Assembly (NCBI GenBank): GCA_013115145.1
Contig: JAAPAO010000110.1
Span: 1-64,000, forward strand
Length of the DNA: 64,000 bases
Direction of reading: 5' to 3'
From: Perkinsus chesapeaki
Taxonomy: Eukaryota; Perkinsozoa; Perkinsida; Perkinsidae
In this document: positions 24,000 to 35,801 of the stretch, piece by piece
How positions within the stretch are numbered: position 1 is the first letter of the stretch
How the letters are laid out: every line of letters begins with the position of its first letter
Made by a program: the position numbers and the translations under genes
Notes under the pieces: generated by a model
What the model saw: the letters and a program-made list of their open reading frames with translations, nothing else
Told to the model about the DNA's origin: nothing
Databases searched by the model: none

Positions 24000-24339
24000 G
24001 TGAAGTGGGCTACTTAGTAAATAACACTTCCTCATCAACCATCCTTCATTGACACACTCCAACGCTACTGCACTGAGGATGGACAATCCGGTATATGCGA
24101 TACCATGGCACTCTTCAGAGGAAGTCACCAGTGGGTATTTCTGTCATCTCTTGCTCGATTTCAAGCACCTATCAAACTCTATCCCCCGGTATCGGCGACC
24201 CTCACTGTTTCGTTCACTTCTTCTTTCATCACTGACGGCTCATAAAGCTCCACACCTCCGCCCGATCCCCTGCTCTCTTTCTCTTCGGAAAATAGGTATC
24301 TAACCCCCTATCAGTCCCCAGCTTCCACAATCATCCACC

Positions 24340-24565
24340 TTGGATCACCTCCAAGCAGTATATCCTGCTGAGGCTGCAAGACTGAGTGCAGCGAGGCTCA
24401 CAGAGCCTCCCGTCATAACACCTACTTGATGATAACACTACAACCCAACGAAGGGCTGTCCCTACCGGAAGCCACAGTAGCTGCTGCCGCACCACAGCCC
24501 ACTGTACAAGCCCCTGCTGCAGCTGTCAAGAGAAGCTCGGCCATGGAAAATGGCAAATACTAAAT
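24340..24565 (+). CDS. possible coding exons, uncharacterised
   Basis: Two open plus-strand stretches have coding-like composition: LDHLQAVYPAEAARLSAARL (from about 24342) and LQPNEGLSLPEATVAAAAPQ (from about 24438), the second ending at a stop near 24563. No start, splice chain or family could be established. Confidence 0.25.
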
Positions 24566-24588
24566 ACTACACCGTATTACCAGTGGTA

Positions 24589-24633
24589 ATTCGAAACTCA
24601 CTCGTGGTAATTTACCACAAGTGAGTTTCGAAT
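24589..24633. repeat. 45-bp near-perfect palindrome
   Basis: The left arm starts ATTCGAAACTCACTCG and the right arm ends AGTGAGTTTCGAAT. Arms are 22 bp with one mismatch around a single central base. It lies in apparent intergenic DNA. No flanking terminal repeats typical of a transposon are seen. Confidence 0.9.
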
Positions 24634-25027
24634 GCCCGAGGTGGAGATGAATGTATACGGATTCTAACCGGATTGGACTAACCCTACCACAAGAACTGAA
24701 GCCAATAACAGCGTGCCGCACTTGAGACCTCCCCAGCAGTTAGTTCCCGAAATCTGGACATGTCCCATCACGGGGGAGGATGAGGAAGGTTCCAGCCACA
24801 TAGATATCAAACGGGAGGGACAGCGCGGAAACAGAATTCACACCATTTGCTGATTAACGATTATTGGTGGCGCAACAACCGGCTCAGAGCCGCAAACAAG
24901 TCCTGACTGGACGAGAACGGTTGAATATCAAAAGTCTTCAGAATAATCTATGATCCTTCCCTGGGAAGAATGGGCAAGGAATTGTTGAGTATAAAGCTAA
25001 GACGGTCTTAGACTCTCGGTAAGACTC

Positions 25028-25600
25028 TTAATAAAGACGAGATACATCCTTCTTTTGCAGACGGAATACGCGAATGGTGCCTTCAATTGTGCTTAAGATA
25101 TCAAGTGCTCCACCATCAGCATTGATTTGATGAGAGGCCCTGTCTAAAGGAGATGCATATTGCATAAGAAGAGGCCTAATATGGTCAGGATGTATCCCCA
25201 GCCCTAGTAGAATTCCAACTGTACCGGTCACGAACGGAACAGCAAATGAGGTACCACTCTTTCTGTAATACCAACCATTGTACTTGACAATAACATCGGT
25301 ACCAAAAGCAGCTATGTGTACTTGAGGGCCATAGTTGCTCCATGCTTCGAGGACATAGTCATTATCCCCAGAGAGCGCTCCGAGACAAATGATATTAGAC
25401 AGCCACTTAGCCACACATGTGTACCGTTGAGAATCATATTCACCATAATTGCCAGCCCCAGCAACTACAATGATATTCTTCCGTGCCATCTCTTCAAAAG
25501 CTCTACGATAGCCGTCAGACGGATTGCGCCATGAAATTGATAAAGAGACAACCTCCACACTAATATCCATTGCGAGATCAAGCCCCTCAAAGTCATGAAG
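25028..25600 (-). pseudogene. subtilisin-like serine protease, 5'-incomplete
   Basis: The C-terminal half of an S8 family protease is clear: NIIVVAGAGNYGEYD carries the oxyanion Asn, and YRKSGTSFAVPFVTGTVG carries the catalytic Ser in the GTSxAxP context. The stop is at 25028. The Asp and His motifs (D-T/S-G and HGT) that must precede are absent upstream in any frame I could read. Instead there is a TTG/TTA/GTA-rich stretch and a hydrophobic frame (IIISISCKLFLLVFLVYVL) in a different phase. Either the 5' exons lie far upstream behind a long intron or the gene is a truncated relic. As it stands it could not form a catalytic triad. Confidence 0.6.
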
Positions 25601-25989
25601 TGACGACGTCGCCGTACGGTCCGATGGTGTCACCGGACCGTTGGGCGTGATAGAACCAGGTGGAGTAGGAGTAGTAGTTGTAGACTACAACTTGTAGTTG
25701 TTGTAGTAGGACGAGGAATAGTACCTACATAATAGAGACGATAATGGTCGTACAAGGCTCTAAGGCTAGCTGCAGCTGCTGCGCCTGGGCCACCGCCACC
25801 AGCAATGACGCTGGTAGTGGTGGGAGGCGCCAAGGCCTCTTCCCCGGTCTGGGGTTGAGACCATTGGAACAATGGTGATAGTGATACGATAATACATAAA
25901 CTAAAAAAACTAATAAAAATAACTTACAGCTTATACTAATAATAATAAATGCTGTACAATGAATTATGTGAAGACGTGATGTTTCTGAC

Positions 25990-26035
25990 AACTAGCGTTC
26001 TAGCTTGAACTACCGTTACGCTGAGCTACGATCGA
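25990..26035 (-). repeat. tRNA 5'-half-like fragment
   Basis: On the minus strand GATCGTAGCTCAGCGTAACG and GTAGTTCAAG resemble a D-arm and A box (TAGCTCAGC..GG), followed by a weak hairpin CTAGAACGCTAG. No T-arm follows. It lies just upstream of the subtilase fragment. Confidence 0.3.
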
Positions 26036-26304
26036 TCGACACAAATTTCTTAGCTTGGCTAGCGTCGCCAAGTGAACTGTCAATCGAATTCAGTTTGTAT
26101 TTAGTTTAGAATTTACCCATAAATGTCCTACTACTATTAACTACCACTACTATTCGCGTACCTGTTTCACCCTGTAGTTCACACTATTGGAGTTGTTGTT
26201 GTTATTATTGTTCTTGTTGTCGTTGTTGCGTTGTTAAAGTCGTTAATTAGTAAAATGGCCTGATCGAGGACACACCACGAGCACTTACCGCGTTATTCTT
26301 ACCT

Positions 26305-26631
26305 TTGGCTCTTTTATCCCAGTCTTCTCCGGGGTCACATCCCGGGCCGCTTGCTTCCTCCGAGTTACCAGTGGTGGGCGGTACCCTGCATTTGAACCGT
26401 GTTACTCTTGGGAGGCTTATCCCAGGACTGTCAGAGTCCCTTCAGTTACGCTGCACTTTTCGCACGGCCATGCGACAGGTCTACCGTGATCCCACCAATC
26501 CGAAGCTTGGAGCTGTGACAGGAGGAGGTGATTGTGATAGGATCCGTACGCTTGGATTTCGTGTTTCGGCTTCTTCACAATACCTCGTTAATACCCGTAC
26601 GCTGTCTACAAGAAGTGCTTTAGCACTCTAA
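26305..26631 (+). CDS. hypothetical ORF, 108 aa
   Basis: This is an open frame with balanced composition (MALLSQSSPG ... RQVYRDPTNPKLGAVTGG ... LVNTRTLSTRSALAL). No family, no convincing splice partners. It may be a terminal exon or chance. Confidence 0.2.
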   Translation: MALLSQSSPGSHPGPLASSELPVVGGTLHLNRVTLGRLIPGLSESLQLRCTFRTAMRQVYRDPTNPKLGAVTGGGDCDRIRTLGFRVSASSQYLVNTRTLSTRSALAL

Positions 26632-27051
26632 AGTCATGGTCCATGGTGAGGGGTGGGTAGTATACGTATTGTAGATGCATTACTACTGTCGTAGGAGAGT
26701 AAGGTAAGTTAGTATGGTTCTTCTATTATTTACTATAAAACCGAGCCCCGAAGGAAAGGTGTGAGGAGTAGGACCTGTATTGATCGAAATTCGAGGCCGT
26801 TGATTTTACGGAAATCGCAAGGCCATTTCTGACATTAAAACTTCATATGGAAATTTCCATGGAAATCGTTCCACAGAGGAAACTGTTTTTCTGCTCCGCC
26901 GGCGAGCAGCGGTGTTCCACCCTGCTCAGTATCCGCTCGATATCATAGAGTGAGCCTGATCTCATCGCCTGTCGAGTCTACAACGGTAAGTGCCGGCAAT
27001 AAACCACTATCAGAGGTCCACTGATATAAGCCAACACTTACCGTTATAGGC

Positions 27052-27122
27052 TTCGTATAGGCTATATGGTTCCTGTATCCTGATGTACTATAAAGATACG
27101 AAAACAATATAGCCTATACGAA
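27052..27122. repeat. inverted repeat, 16-bp perfect arms
   Basis: Arms TTCGTATAGGCTATAT (27052-27067) and ATATAGCCTATACGAA (27107-27122) are separated by 39 nt. About 55 bp further on lies a second, larger palindrome. Confidence 0.88.
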
Positions 27123-27177
27123 TGCTTCTGTGTTTTCCAGCTGGGGACGAATAAGGGCCGCTATGAGACCGACTCGG

Positions 27178-27226
27178 CCAAAATGTTGGTTGGACTCGGT
27201 CTGACCGAGTCCAATCAACATTTTGG
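27178..27226. repeat. 49-bp palindrome, 24-bp arms
   Basis: The left arm begins CCAAAATGTTGG and the right arm ends CAACATTTTGG. There is one mismatch in 24 bp and a single central base. It is followed by further short self-complementary runs (GAGTTTGTGC ... ACAAACCG). Confidence 0.9.
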
Positions 27227-28043
27227 CGGCGCACAGAGTTTGTGCTACAAACTTTGTACCACAAACCGTGCGGCACAATGGTGCCCAGTTATCCTCATCA
27301 CACATCGCTCTTCGCCAGGACACGAGTCTCCGTGGCATATAATGAAGAGAATAAGCAGACTCTAGCCACTCTTTGATAGAGCGGTAGGTCCCCCAACCGA
27401 CGATTACGCGAATAGACCTATGGGGGGAACCCAAGGGATGGGCGTCATGGTACTTTTATTCAATGAAACGCTTTTCATATGTCACGGGTGCTATTTCGAT
27501 CGATTGACCATTTGGTTGCTGGCAAGCAAGTTGTTAGTCCTTATTTGCGGAATTTGAGTTGTTAAAGCCCGCCAGTGTCCATCCCAAAGATCCTGCACGT
27601 TCTAACATTACACAGGAGAAGTTCGTTACCTGTTTGTCATTTTTCTCGAAATTTCTTCAATTATGTTAAATTCCCGTTGGTTGCATTTTATGGCCCAATT
27701 TTCATTTTTGACAACCCTGGATCGAATGATAACATATATTAATAGAAATATCACCTACGATTATTAAGGCTCAATAACTAAGTTTATCTATTAATAATTA
27801 TAATAATGAACAGCTCCCACGTAAAAGTAACCCTCCAAGGGCAAACTTATTTTGTGGTAGCTGGAAGGCCCGCCTGCTCTCTACTAAAACTGCAATTCAG
27901 TTCACACCTATCCGAGCGCCGACTTGAAGACCGCATCTTACCCCGAGTTACCATTCAGCAACCAATACGATACAACACAAGTCACAATAGTCAGCACAGC
28001 GACAAGTACATGATTTAAAAGCCTTTAGTAGGAGGCAGACAGA

Positions 28044-28684
28044 TCAGCCCGGTCCAGTATGAGACTCACACTTCCACAGCCCACCATGGTGATTCCGGGC
28101 ATATCCATGATATTGGTGTCTGGACAAAAAAAGATCAAGCGTATCTCATCCGACAGATTACCTTTTATATTCATCAAAAATGAATCCATGTCGCTCAAAC
28201 GGTCGAGGCTTCGCGTCCTCCGAAGTCCCCTGTTGATGTGGTGGGACATCGACCTCCTCTACAGGTTGCTTTGTATGGACTGCTCCAAGCCCCACTGAAT
28301 CAACGCCCCACTCCAAGTAACGCCACTTAGCCTCCTCCCACCTTCCCTATTGAATTGCTCCTCACCACAGAGCTGCGATGGTCTCCAATGACCAGTTCTC
28401 ACGTCCAACGCCCCTGTCCACGGTAACACTTTAGTCAAGCCCGCAGGATCACTACAACCCGAACGATGTGATATTTCCTACCACAGTTCCTACAAATCAA
28501 AGCCACCAGTGGCCTCCTTCTGTTCCTCACTCAACTTAGTCGCCTCAACCAGCGCCCGCCCAGCCTTGCTCTTAGTGTCTGCTACTGTCGGTCCAATTGT
28601 TGTCCTCTTGTAGTGGACTGAGCTGTCGTTCGGGCGCGCCATGGAGAAATTCCAGACATCATCCCTCTGAAAACTCATCGACAT
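28044..28684 (-). CDS. Uncharacterised 164-aa protein
   Basis: Four exons (28494-28684, 28366-28413, 28162-28341, 28044-28119) join to 495 nt in one frame. The protein starts MSMSFQRDDVWNFSMARP. It has a Trp-rich central helix (NWSLETIAALWWEEAKWRYL), an acidic-to-basic linker (QQGTSEDAKPRPFERHGF) and a His/Gly-rich tail (HQYHGYARNHHGGLWK). Introns are 78, 24 and 42 nt; the middle one is unusually short. No family recognised. The consistent phases make it a real gene. Confidence 0.6.
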
Positions 28685-29480
28685 GCGGTGAACTCGGTAT
28701 GGTACATCACATTTGGTTTGCCCAAAGCAAGTGAAGTCGAGTTGATGTGACCGTCAGCAGATGTGCCTCCAGAAGGACACGCTACATGCGGGGTAGTGTT
28801 CAGACTATTAAGCTTGCCGCCACGATACCTGCACGGGATCTGTGGTGGATATTAGTATCACTATATAGAACTGTTGATAATATGTGCTCTAGAGTAGAAA
28901 TGAAACATGCGCTGGACTAACAATTAGAGGAGGCGGCGGCCCTACACAATATGCCTGTGTGTAGCTACTGCATACGTGTTAATTATTGTCAGTGACGGTT
29001 AGAGACGAGCACCACAATTAACCCTGATTGCTGCTGCTGCATTGACACCACTGTCTCGGCATTATATAGTACAATTCCACTGCAGCCTACCACATACTAA
29101 TAAAACACTATGGTACTTTCCTACTATTGCCCGCCACCCGTCATCACCCGAGGTTCAAGGCCCGCAAGATATACCCATATTTCCTCCTACCAATATCGAA
29201 AGTACCCCTTCCATCGACCCGTGCCCTACTACCCCTGATCCAACAGCACTATACCATCCCGACCAGTGCCGTCTGCCGAGAAGGAATTACTAATCGCACG
29301 GATTCCATACATAATAAGGAAACCCTACCCTTTCAGCCACCTTCCGTTGAACACAACACCAGAAGGACATACCGAAACTTAGGCCCACATTCGACGAAGG
29401 TCATCTTCATCATCGTAACGTCCGTAGTCACCAGCATCCTTGATTACCTTCCATGACGGAGGCTCCACAGTATCCTCCGG
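28685..29480. other. region without a supported gene
   Basis: Only short open frames with no resemblance are present. Confidence 0.4.
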
Positions 29481-29489
29481 CGTAGCCCG

Positions 29490-31036
29490 CCCGCAGATCT
29501 AAAATAGAGAGGGCAGTCAATAGGAGCAGCTTAGTGCCTACATTCGTTAATAGGAAATCTGCCGTTATTTTAGCAAGCGGGATTTTCTCAACATCAGTTC
29601 CCTTTGCAAAACAGACAATGCCAGGGATGTCCTCATCCAGTCTAGTAAGCAGGCCACCACCAACAATACGCTTTCTATCGATGCTTGGTAACTGTCAAGA
29701 ATGCTCGAAACGAGGAATGATAAACTGTATTACCCCAAATGAATCCTGACTTCTGAATGCCCGAAGTGGAGTGCCTTCTACCAAATCGTGATCGTCCTGG
29801 ACGTGACTGCTCATGCTTGAAACTGCGACAACTTTTCCGAAGTCCGAGTCTGCTATCCAGCGGGATAAGGCTCGGCCAAAAAGACGCTTTTTCTTGTACG
29901 AGGTACGCAGTTGTAGGACCTAGAGAACCGCTACACTACACGCCGGAAGCAGACTTTCATTACAGACTCGAACTAACTATATATTCCAGAAATCTATCAC
30001 GCGAACGTGATCCAGAAGCAAGATTAAATGTTAGGGCTGGAGGGAATGCATCCTCGGCCACTGATGGCTCTGGAAACATATTTCCCACCAAAGTTACATC
30101 CAATTTATGCATAACAAGTGCTTATTGAGGGACACATTTTCGCGGGACTAGGTGGATCCTTCAATGTAATTTCCTTTTTCGCGCGATGGATTTCTGTAAG
30201 GAGATCGTTTTTCAAGTTCAGTGCGAAAAGAAATGACGCTTGACATTTGATGAAAACACTTTAACGGAGAGGGTGAAACCGAATCCAGTTGGTTCATCCA
30301 CCGAGCGTAGCTTAACAAAACCTTCGCCTTTTTACCAAGCAATCGCTCTCCGCCCCAGCGTAAAGCTCCATTCCAGTAGTAACAGTGTTCCCATCATCCA
30401 AGGTCTGCACTAGAGGATCGATATAAGGAGAAGTGAAGACACCAATACGGTGAAGCTGATAGGGGGATCACATGCAGGATCAGTCGAGGCCAGTTGCCAT
30501 TACATTCATGGACTCGATTAGATAGTCACAAGCCAGCCCTTCAATCGATGCAAAACTGCCGCATGCGACTATCAGATTTTTCCCTTTCAACGAGAAGTCA
30601 TTTAGTTGCCAGTAATCCAAGTCGTTTGCCGTTGACGACTCTGGCACGCGTACTACAGTGCCTTGAGAGGGGCTCATGTTTGTGAACAACTGATAATGTT
30701 GAAAATATGCCACATACGGTTGCATCCTAGGATTCTAGTAAAAACGTTTCAGAAGAACGCTCTTGGAAATCCTTTTCGGAAATTGAACTTCCCATCTGAG
30801 GGATCATCAAGCTGATATTAAGGCATTTTGGTACACTTATACAATTAACCACGCAAGCGTGTTGAAGTCCAACAACACTCGTGACGATACTGCCATAGAT
30901 AATAATAATGTTTCGGAATCACCAATGCCAGTTTTAAGGTACGGCAATAGTCCTTTTTCAATAGCTCTGCTAATAGTGACCTTTCTTTTGATGGTTCATC
31001 ACTATTGTTATCTTGCTCAATCTTGTATATTCTCAA
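29490..31036 (-). CDS. Uncharacterised multi-exon gene(s)
   Basis: Minus-strand exons with coding character, in gene order: RIYKIEQDNNSDEPSKERSL (about 30850-31036), VVRVPESSTANDLDYWQLND with LIVACGSFASIEGLACDYLI (about 30480-30670), GNTVTTGMELYAGAE (about 30350-30430), LSYARWMNQLDSVSP (about 30160-30330), LDVTLVGNMFPEPSVAEDAF with PALTFNLASGSRSRDRFLEY (about 29985-30105), and RIVGGGLLTRLDEDIPGIVC with VEKIPLAKITADFLLTN (about 29550-29680). These may belong to one gene; junctions are not resolved. No family recognised. Confidence 0.4.
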
Positions 31037-31219
31037 CGGTGCGGCGTATGACTGTCCCTCTAAATTAGAGGCTCCAGTAAAATCCTAATACTTGTTACTG
31101 CACAATCGTAACACAACAATGTAGTAATAGCGCTCATTTATGTCGATATGCGTTCATAAGCGGTCTACCTTTTTGAGACGCACAATTACCCCTATTTTTA
31201 TACCAACAACAACTACTCC

Positions 31220-31480
31220 CTATGCGAGAGCAACAAAACGCTCTCTACCTTTGATTGACAGTTTTATATGCATTTTTGGGCACTGTATAGCCGCCCCTCG
31301 TCGGGGCAATTTTACGACAAGAAGGCAGAATTCTCTACCATGCCCGGATGCCGAATAGTTTCCGAAGCTATTCGCCAGACGCGTGCAGTGAAATATCCCA
31401 ATAAAAGACCCTCCTGGCCTTGCCAGGATGGCAAATCTAAATTCATCTTTTTTAGTAAACAAAAGGGCAGCAGTTGATGG
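31220..31480 (-). CDS. hypothetical exon downstream of CLP1
   Basis: This is an open stretch ending at 31220 (LARPGGSFIGIFHCTRLANS ... KLPRRGAAIQCPKMHIKLSI). It may be the C-terminal exon of a separate gene or the first exon of the gene that follows. No family recognised. Confidence 0.25.
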   Translation of the reverse strand, partial: PSTAALLFTKKDEFRFAILARPGGSFIGIFHCTRLANSFGNYSASGHGREFCLLVVKLPRRGAAIQCPKMHIKLSIKGRERFVALA

Positions 31481-31505
31481 ATAGGAAACTATGGTTAGCA
31501 ATGAT

Positions 31506-34500
31506 TTACGTTCCTTCAAAGTACTTGAGTCCATTGATATCGCCAACTAGCAAATAGTTAGATATCAGGGGTCCCGGAGCTGGACACAGAAGCTGTAACA
31601 CAGCATTGCTAGCATTCTTGTCACCACCACCGCTGCCGCCTAGCATCAATCCAGCATCACCATAGGTTACTGACCGGACCCAAACGAGGCCGGCCATATT
31701 TCCAGTAAATACCTGAATCGCGAAGACTGTACGTTAAAGACATTGTGTAGCTGTAGGCGCCATAGTTCCGATCAAATGAGCTACAGTCGACAGAAGGTTA
31801 TTTCCGGCGGCCAGGTTAGTAGGTAGCCGACCAGCACCAGGGCCGGACTGGCTAGACCAGCTAGTTGACCATTGACGAAAAGTTGAACTCCAGTTAAGGT
31901 TAACGACAGCAGGTCAAGCCCACAGATATTTGTACTAGTTTCAATACTAAGCTTTGAACGAGAATGACTTGACCCCCTTACTGCCCCCCCCCCACAATCA
32001 GCGCTTTTGAAGCTCTGACCATTACTTACATCTTCAAGCTTGGGCGCGACTATAACGGCCAACAACGAATCCTTCAGCTCGGCCGGATCGCCCTTCCACA
32101 ATTCTACTCCCGGAGGAGTGGTCTGTGTTGTGAGCTTGCATAGAGTTACACTCCTCAACGGAACAGTGACATTATGTGGATTGAGTTCACGCAAAGCTCC
32201 GAAGAAGTAATCCCGAACCTGATCGACAACAAGCAGATCGCTAACAACTTAACAAGATCGACCTACCCTATTAGTATTCAGCCACTGCATCCTTGCCGCA
32301 TCTGTCGGCACCACTCCACCAGACTTCGGCAATGGCACAACCTCGACCTTTGGTTCCTTATTTCCCTCATCATCAGGAGACTCTAATCCATCCAAATATA
32401 TCATACTGGCGACAGGATCGTTGGCTAGCTTATTCGTATCAGATCTCAGCCGAGCAGCGTCACCTGAAACGATGACGAACAAGATGGAGATTCCCGAGTG
32501 TTAACAAGAGTAACCTCAATAACAGCTATACGCCGACTACAACTCGTAATTCACCACTCAAAGTGCTATAGGGATCAATGGGATATGTCATTTCATTTTC
32601 GTGAAATTAGTACGTTCGTAACTGGCGAATCGGCAGCAATTTGCTGGCAGGGGAAGATAACCAGTACCACTGTGCATATTTTCATACTCTTCTCAAGCTT
32701 TAGCCCCAGTCCTTATCATCTGCGACGAAATGCAGATGCGTCAATGCTAGTGACCGCTAATCGCCCAGTACGGCGTACGAATTAAAAAAAGAATCCCTTC
32801 GGAAAATCGAGATTTCCTCTCGAGCTCCTCTAACCCTACCTGCGGCATCATCCCCATAATATGAAGCCAGGTCTTGATACAGCTCGTTGTCATCAAGTAC
32901 AAGTACGATATCTACTTCGTAAGCCGATATTATAGTCTTTAATAGCTCTGTCGATGGCTCCGCTGGTGCATTTATAATGAGACCCGATCTAGCAATATTC
33001 CTGAAGGTAACCAATAACTATGCAACATCACCAGGAGTGCCACGAACTTCCCAAATATTATTCTCATAACTTCATTGTGTCATGGCTGAGGAGTCAGCAC
33101 GTCCCCGAGCTAGCATAATGCTACCGCGTGTTTATTAAGTTAGGGCCCCTGTATAATCCAGCTAGTAGCATTTGGCTCAAAACTGTTGCAGAGTTCATAC
33201 CATTCGAACGGAGTAACACTACTTCAGGTCTCTTTTTATCTCTATCTGTATCAGCTAGGATGAAATCACTTTGATATTTTCTACTTATTTCCCGTAAAGT
33301 TACGAAGTCGAAATAATTTAATTAAATTCTTCACGAGATTTTCAGTCCTCGACAACCATGTTGCAACTGGAATGAGCTCCTCCTCCTTCTCCTTCTCACT
33401 TTGGTCCTCCGCTCATCTTCTCTATCCCCGATCCTGTACTAGGCTGTACTGCAGCATGCTTCAGCCTCGACTTCACCGTCTCAGCCAGCACTTTACACCA
33501 CCAAGTATACACTTGGGGATTGTCAGTCCAATGCTTGTAGCCGTAAAAATACCTCAATAGGCAACCATACAAACCACACCCTCTCATGGCAAGCCTACCA
33601 CAAGCTCCGGCCTAAACGATTTGACAACTGATCCATAGTTCCACCAGCCTGAACTGCCTCGAATGAGTTAAGATCTTTCGGAGGTTGACTGATCTTATAA
33701 GTAGCCGTCGGCTCTCTATCAAATTCATAACAACTACTATCCAGTATAGTAGCATTAATCGTTCCCGGCAAGTGTGGCAGCTCTCTAAAACTTCCCGTAC
33801 ACCGCGGATCTAGCTCCACAAAGATCGGTCGCCGATGCTTCCGAAGAGCAAAGTTCGCCAACATATAAGCCAAAGTCGACTTGCCACTCGCAGCCGACCC
33901 GCAAACCAGCACTCTAGGTGGCGGACACATTGCCGTACCAAGCTCGGTAGCCCTCTTCCGTCTCTGTTCAATTATCGATGCCACACTAAAGTAATGTGGC
34001 ATCGTAGCGTTGGTCGCATCGTATTCCTGTACTGTGGAGCCACGTAGCTCTACACAGCAACCGTGCCATGTATACACAGCCAGTTGAGAGCCAGCTGAAG
34101 ACAAGACCGTCCCGATCGGGGTAAGCTTATTATTACGTCTTATAACATATTCGTTTCCCAATACAAGCTCCTTGCCGAATATCTCAGCACTGGCGAAGGT
34201 ATCAGGCACCTTTGAGTGTGCCTTCAAGACAACAGCGCCCTCTTTAGTTGCTCCAGGATCCGTACTCGGCAGAGGAGCCAGAACCTAACCAAAGTACTGA
34301 GACGCCGTAGACCTTCGAAGCGCGAATTTCCATTAATCCTTATAACGCTGCTCTCAAAGGTTTTAGAGATTCCCAACGAAAAGCAATTTCCAATCACATT
34401 TTTCATCACAACCGACAACCCACTATCAAAATCTCTCGCGCAGGATATTCTCAGGATTCTCCCCAGATGACCACACCGCCCTCGACTGCCCTTGCCCCCA

Positions 34501-35594
34501 GCTAGCCCCTTACTACCAGTCGTAGCTCCGTGCCTGGTCGAAGCTCCTTAGTCCTTTGCAAGCCGATCATTTGTAGATTCTCCTGTTGTATAGATGAACC
34601 CACATGTGTCGGACCGCTAATAGAGCCGCCCTCAGCACCATATCCTCCAGTCGTTGCTGCTTGATGCTGTAGATTAGCCTAAAACCAATACAGATTTTCC
34701 AAGCCTCCGGCCACCCTCATTCGAGCCCTACAATTCCCTCACCGAATACATACAATATAAAAACTATTTAGTCCATAGAAAATCGAAAGGAGCCATGTAA
34801 ATTCTCGCAAAATTCCCTTTCCTATAATTGCATATTTTCAACCACCGTAGCCTACCTGAAGCACATGAGGCTGAGTTATCTTATTAGCTCCACCCAGATG
34901 CTTATCGTAATGCGATCCTCCTCCTTTATTCTGGTAATGAAACACGCTAGCATTTGGATCTGGTTGCTGTGGTGATGGTTGAGGCGGCATCATTCGGTCG
35001 TAGGGACCAGCATTGCCCTGATGGCTGTGATCGGGCATGTGGGGTTTGACGTGCTGCTCTCTTGTTGGCGGGGTTGGATGCGAGCCGGTAGTTGGAGGAT
35101 AACCCTTACCAAAGCCTTTACCTATAATATAGGATTGATGTAATAATAAAAACTATATATAACAATATATATAATATATAAATGTAATGATATAAAAATA
35201 ATATATAAATGTAATGATATGAAAATAATATATAAATGTAATGATATAAAAATAATATATAAATGTAATGATAAAAAAATAATATATAAATGTAATGATA
35301 AAAAAATAATATATAAATGTAATGATATGAAAATAATATATAATAGCCTATCCCCTAATGGTCCCCATGAATAGTACCTTTCCCGGGCCATCCCTTCCCC
35401 TTCCCATAAAATCCCTTCCCCATCGCCATCATAGCAGCAAATGCGGCTGGTGGTGGCTGAGGTGCTTGCTGCATATTCCGAAACTGATGGAGGGCCGGCT
35501 CCTCGCCCTGTGGTGGCCACGCTCCTCCTCCTCCTCTTTGGCCATCACGGTTGTTGTTGCCAGTTGGTGGCCCCCCTGGGGATTGAGGCCACAT
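31506..35594 (-). CDS. CLP1: polynucleotide 5'-kinase CLP1-like, with long N-terminal extension
   Basis: CLP1 is the 5'-OH polynucleotide kinase-fold subunit of the pre-mRNA 3'-cleavage machinery and, in animals, of the tRNA-splicing endonuclease. Exons from 34.6 kb downward give the N-terminal beta domain (KELRPGTELRLVV; SAEIFGKELVLG; LAVYTWHGCCVEL), the P-loop VLVCGSAASGKSTLAY, FVELDPRCTG and PGTINATILD. Later exons give WTDNPQVYTWWCKVLAE, GLIINAPAEPS, VDIVLVLDDNELYQDL and LPKSGGVV. The C-terminal domain ends LCPAPGPLISNYLLVGDING and the stop. A preceding exon set starting MWPQSPGGPPTG adds about 150 residues rich in Gly, Pro, Gln and GKGKG runs. Its first intron holds a 27-bp tandem repeat. 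The Lys-Ser/Thr of the Walker A motif is intact. Confidence 0.88.
35152..35345. repeat. 27-bp AT-rich tandem repeat in CLP1 intron 1
   Basis: The unit is AATAATATATAAATGTAATG plus ATATGAA-type endings, about seven copies with small variants (ATAAA, GAAAA). It fills most of the first intron of the CLP1 gene (about 35123-35376) and creates a fake repetitive frame on the minus strand. Confidence 0.92.
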
Positions 35595-35801
35595 ACTGGA
35601 AACAAAAGCTACAATTCAGCTCCAAGCAAGACTCATTCCCTTTAAAGATGTCCAAGTAGACTTCACTACAACCAAACAGACACGTTAAAATGAGGCATGA
35701 TAGTTGATAATAAAAATTAGAGAATTCACTTCACCACCGAGTTGTCGGTCATGCCCGCTTGGCCTTCGTTTGACGCGGCCACATAGCATACCTAGCAAGG
35801 A

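Larger units (their letters stand above)
26632..27800. other. intergenic region with large hairpins
   Basis: There is no supported gene. It holds two long inverted repeats, listed separately. Confidence 0.5.

Noticed and set aside
35123-35376. repetitive minus-strand frame with Leu-His-Leu-Tyr-Ile-Ile-Phe units
   Set aside because: It is an artefact of the 27-bp tandem repeat in a CLP1 intron.
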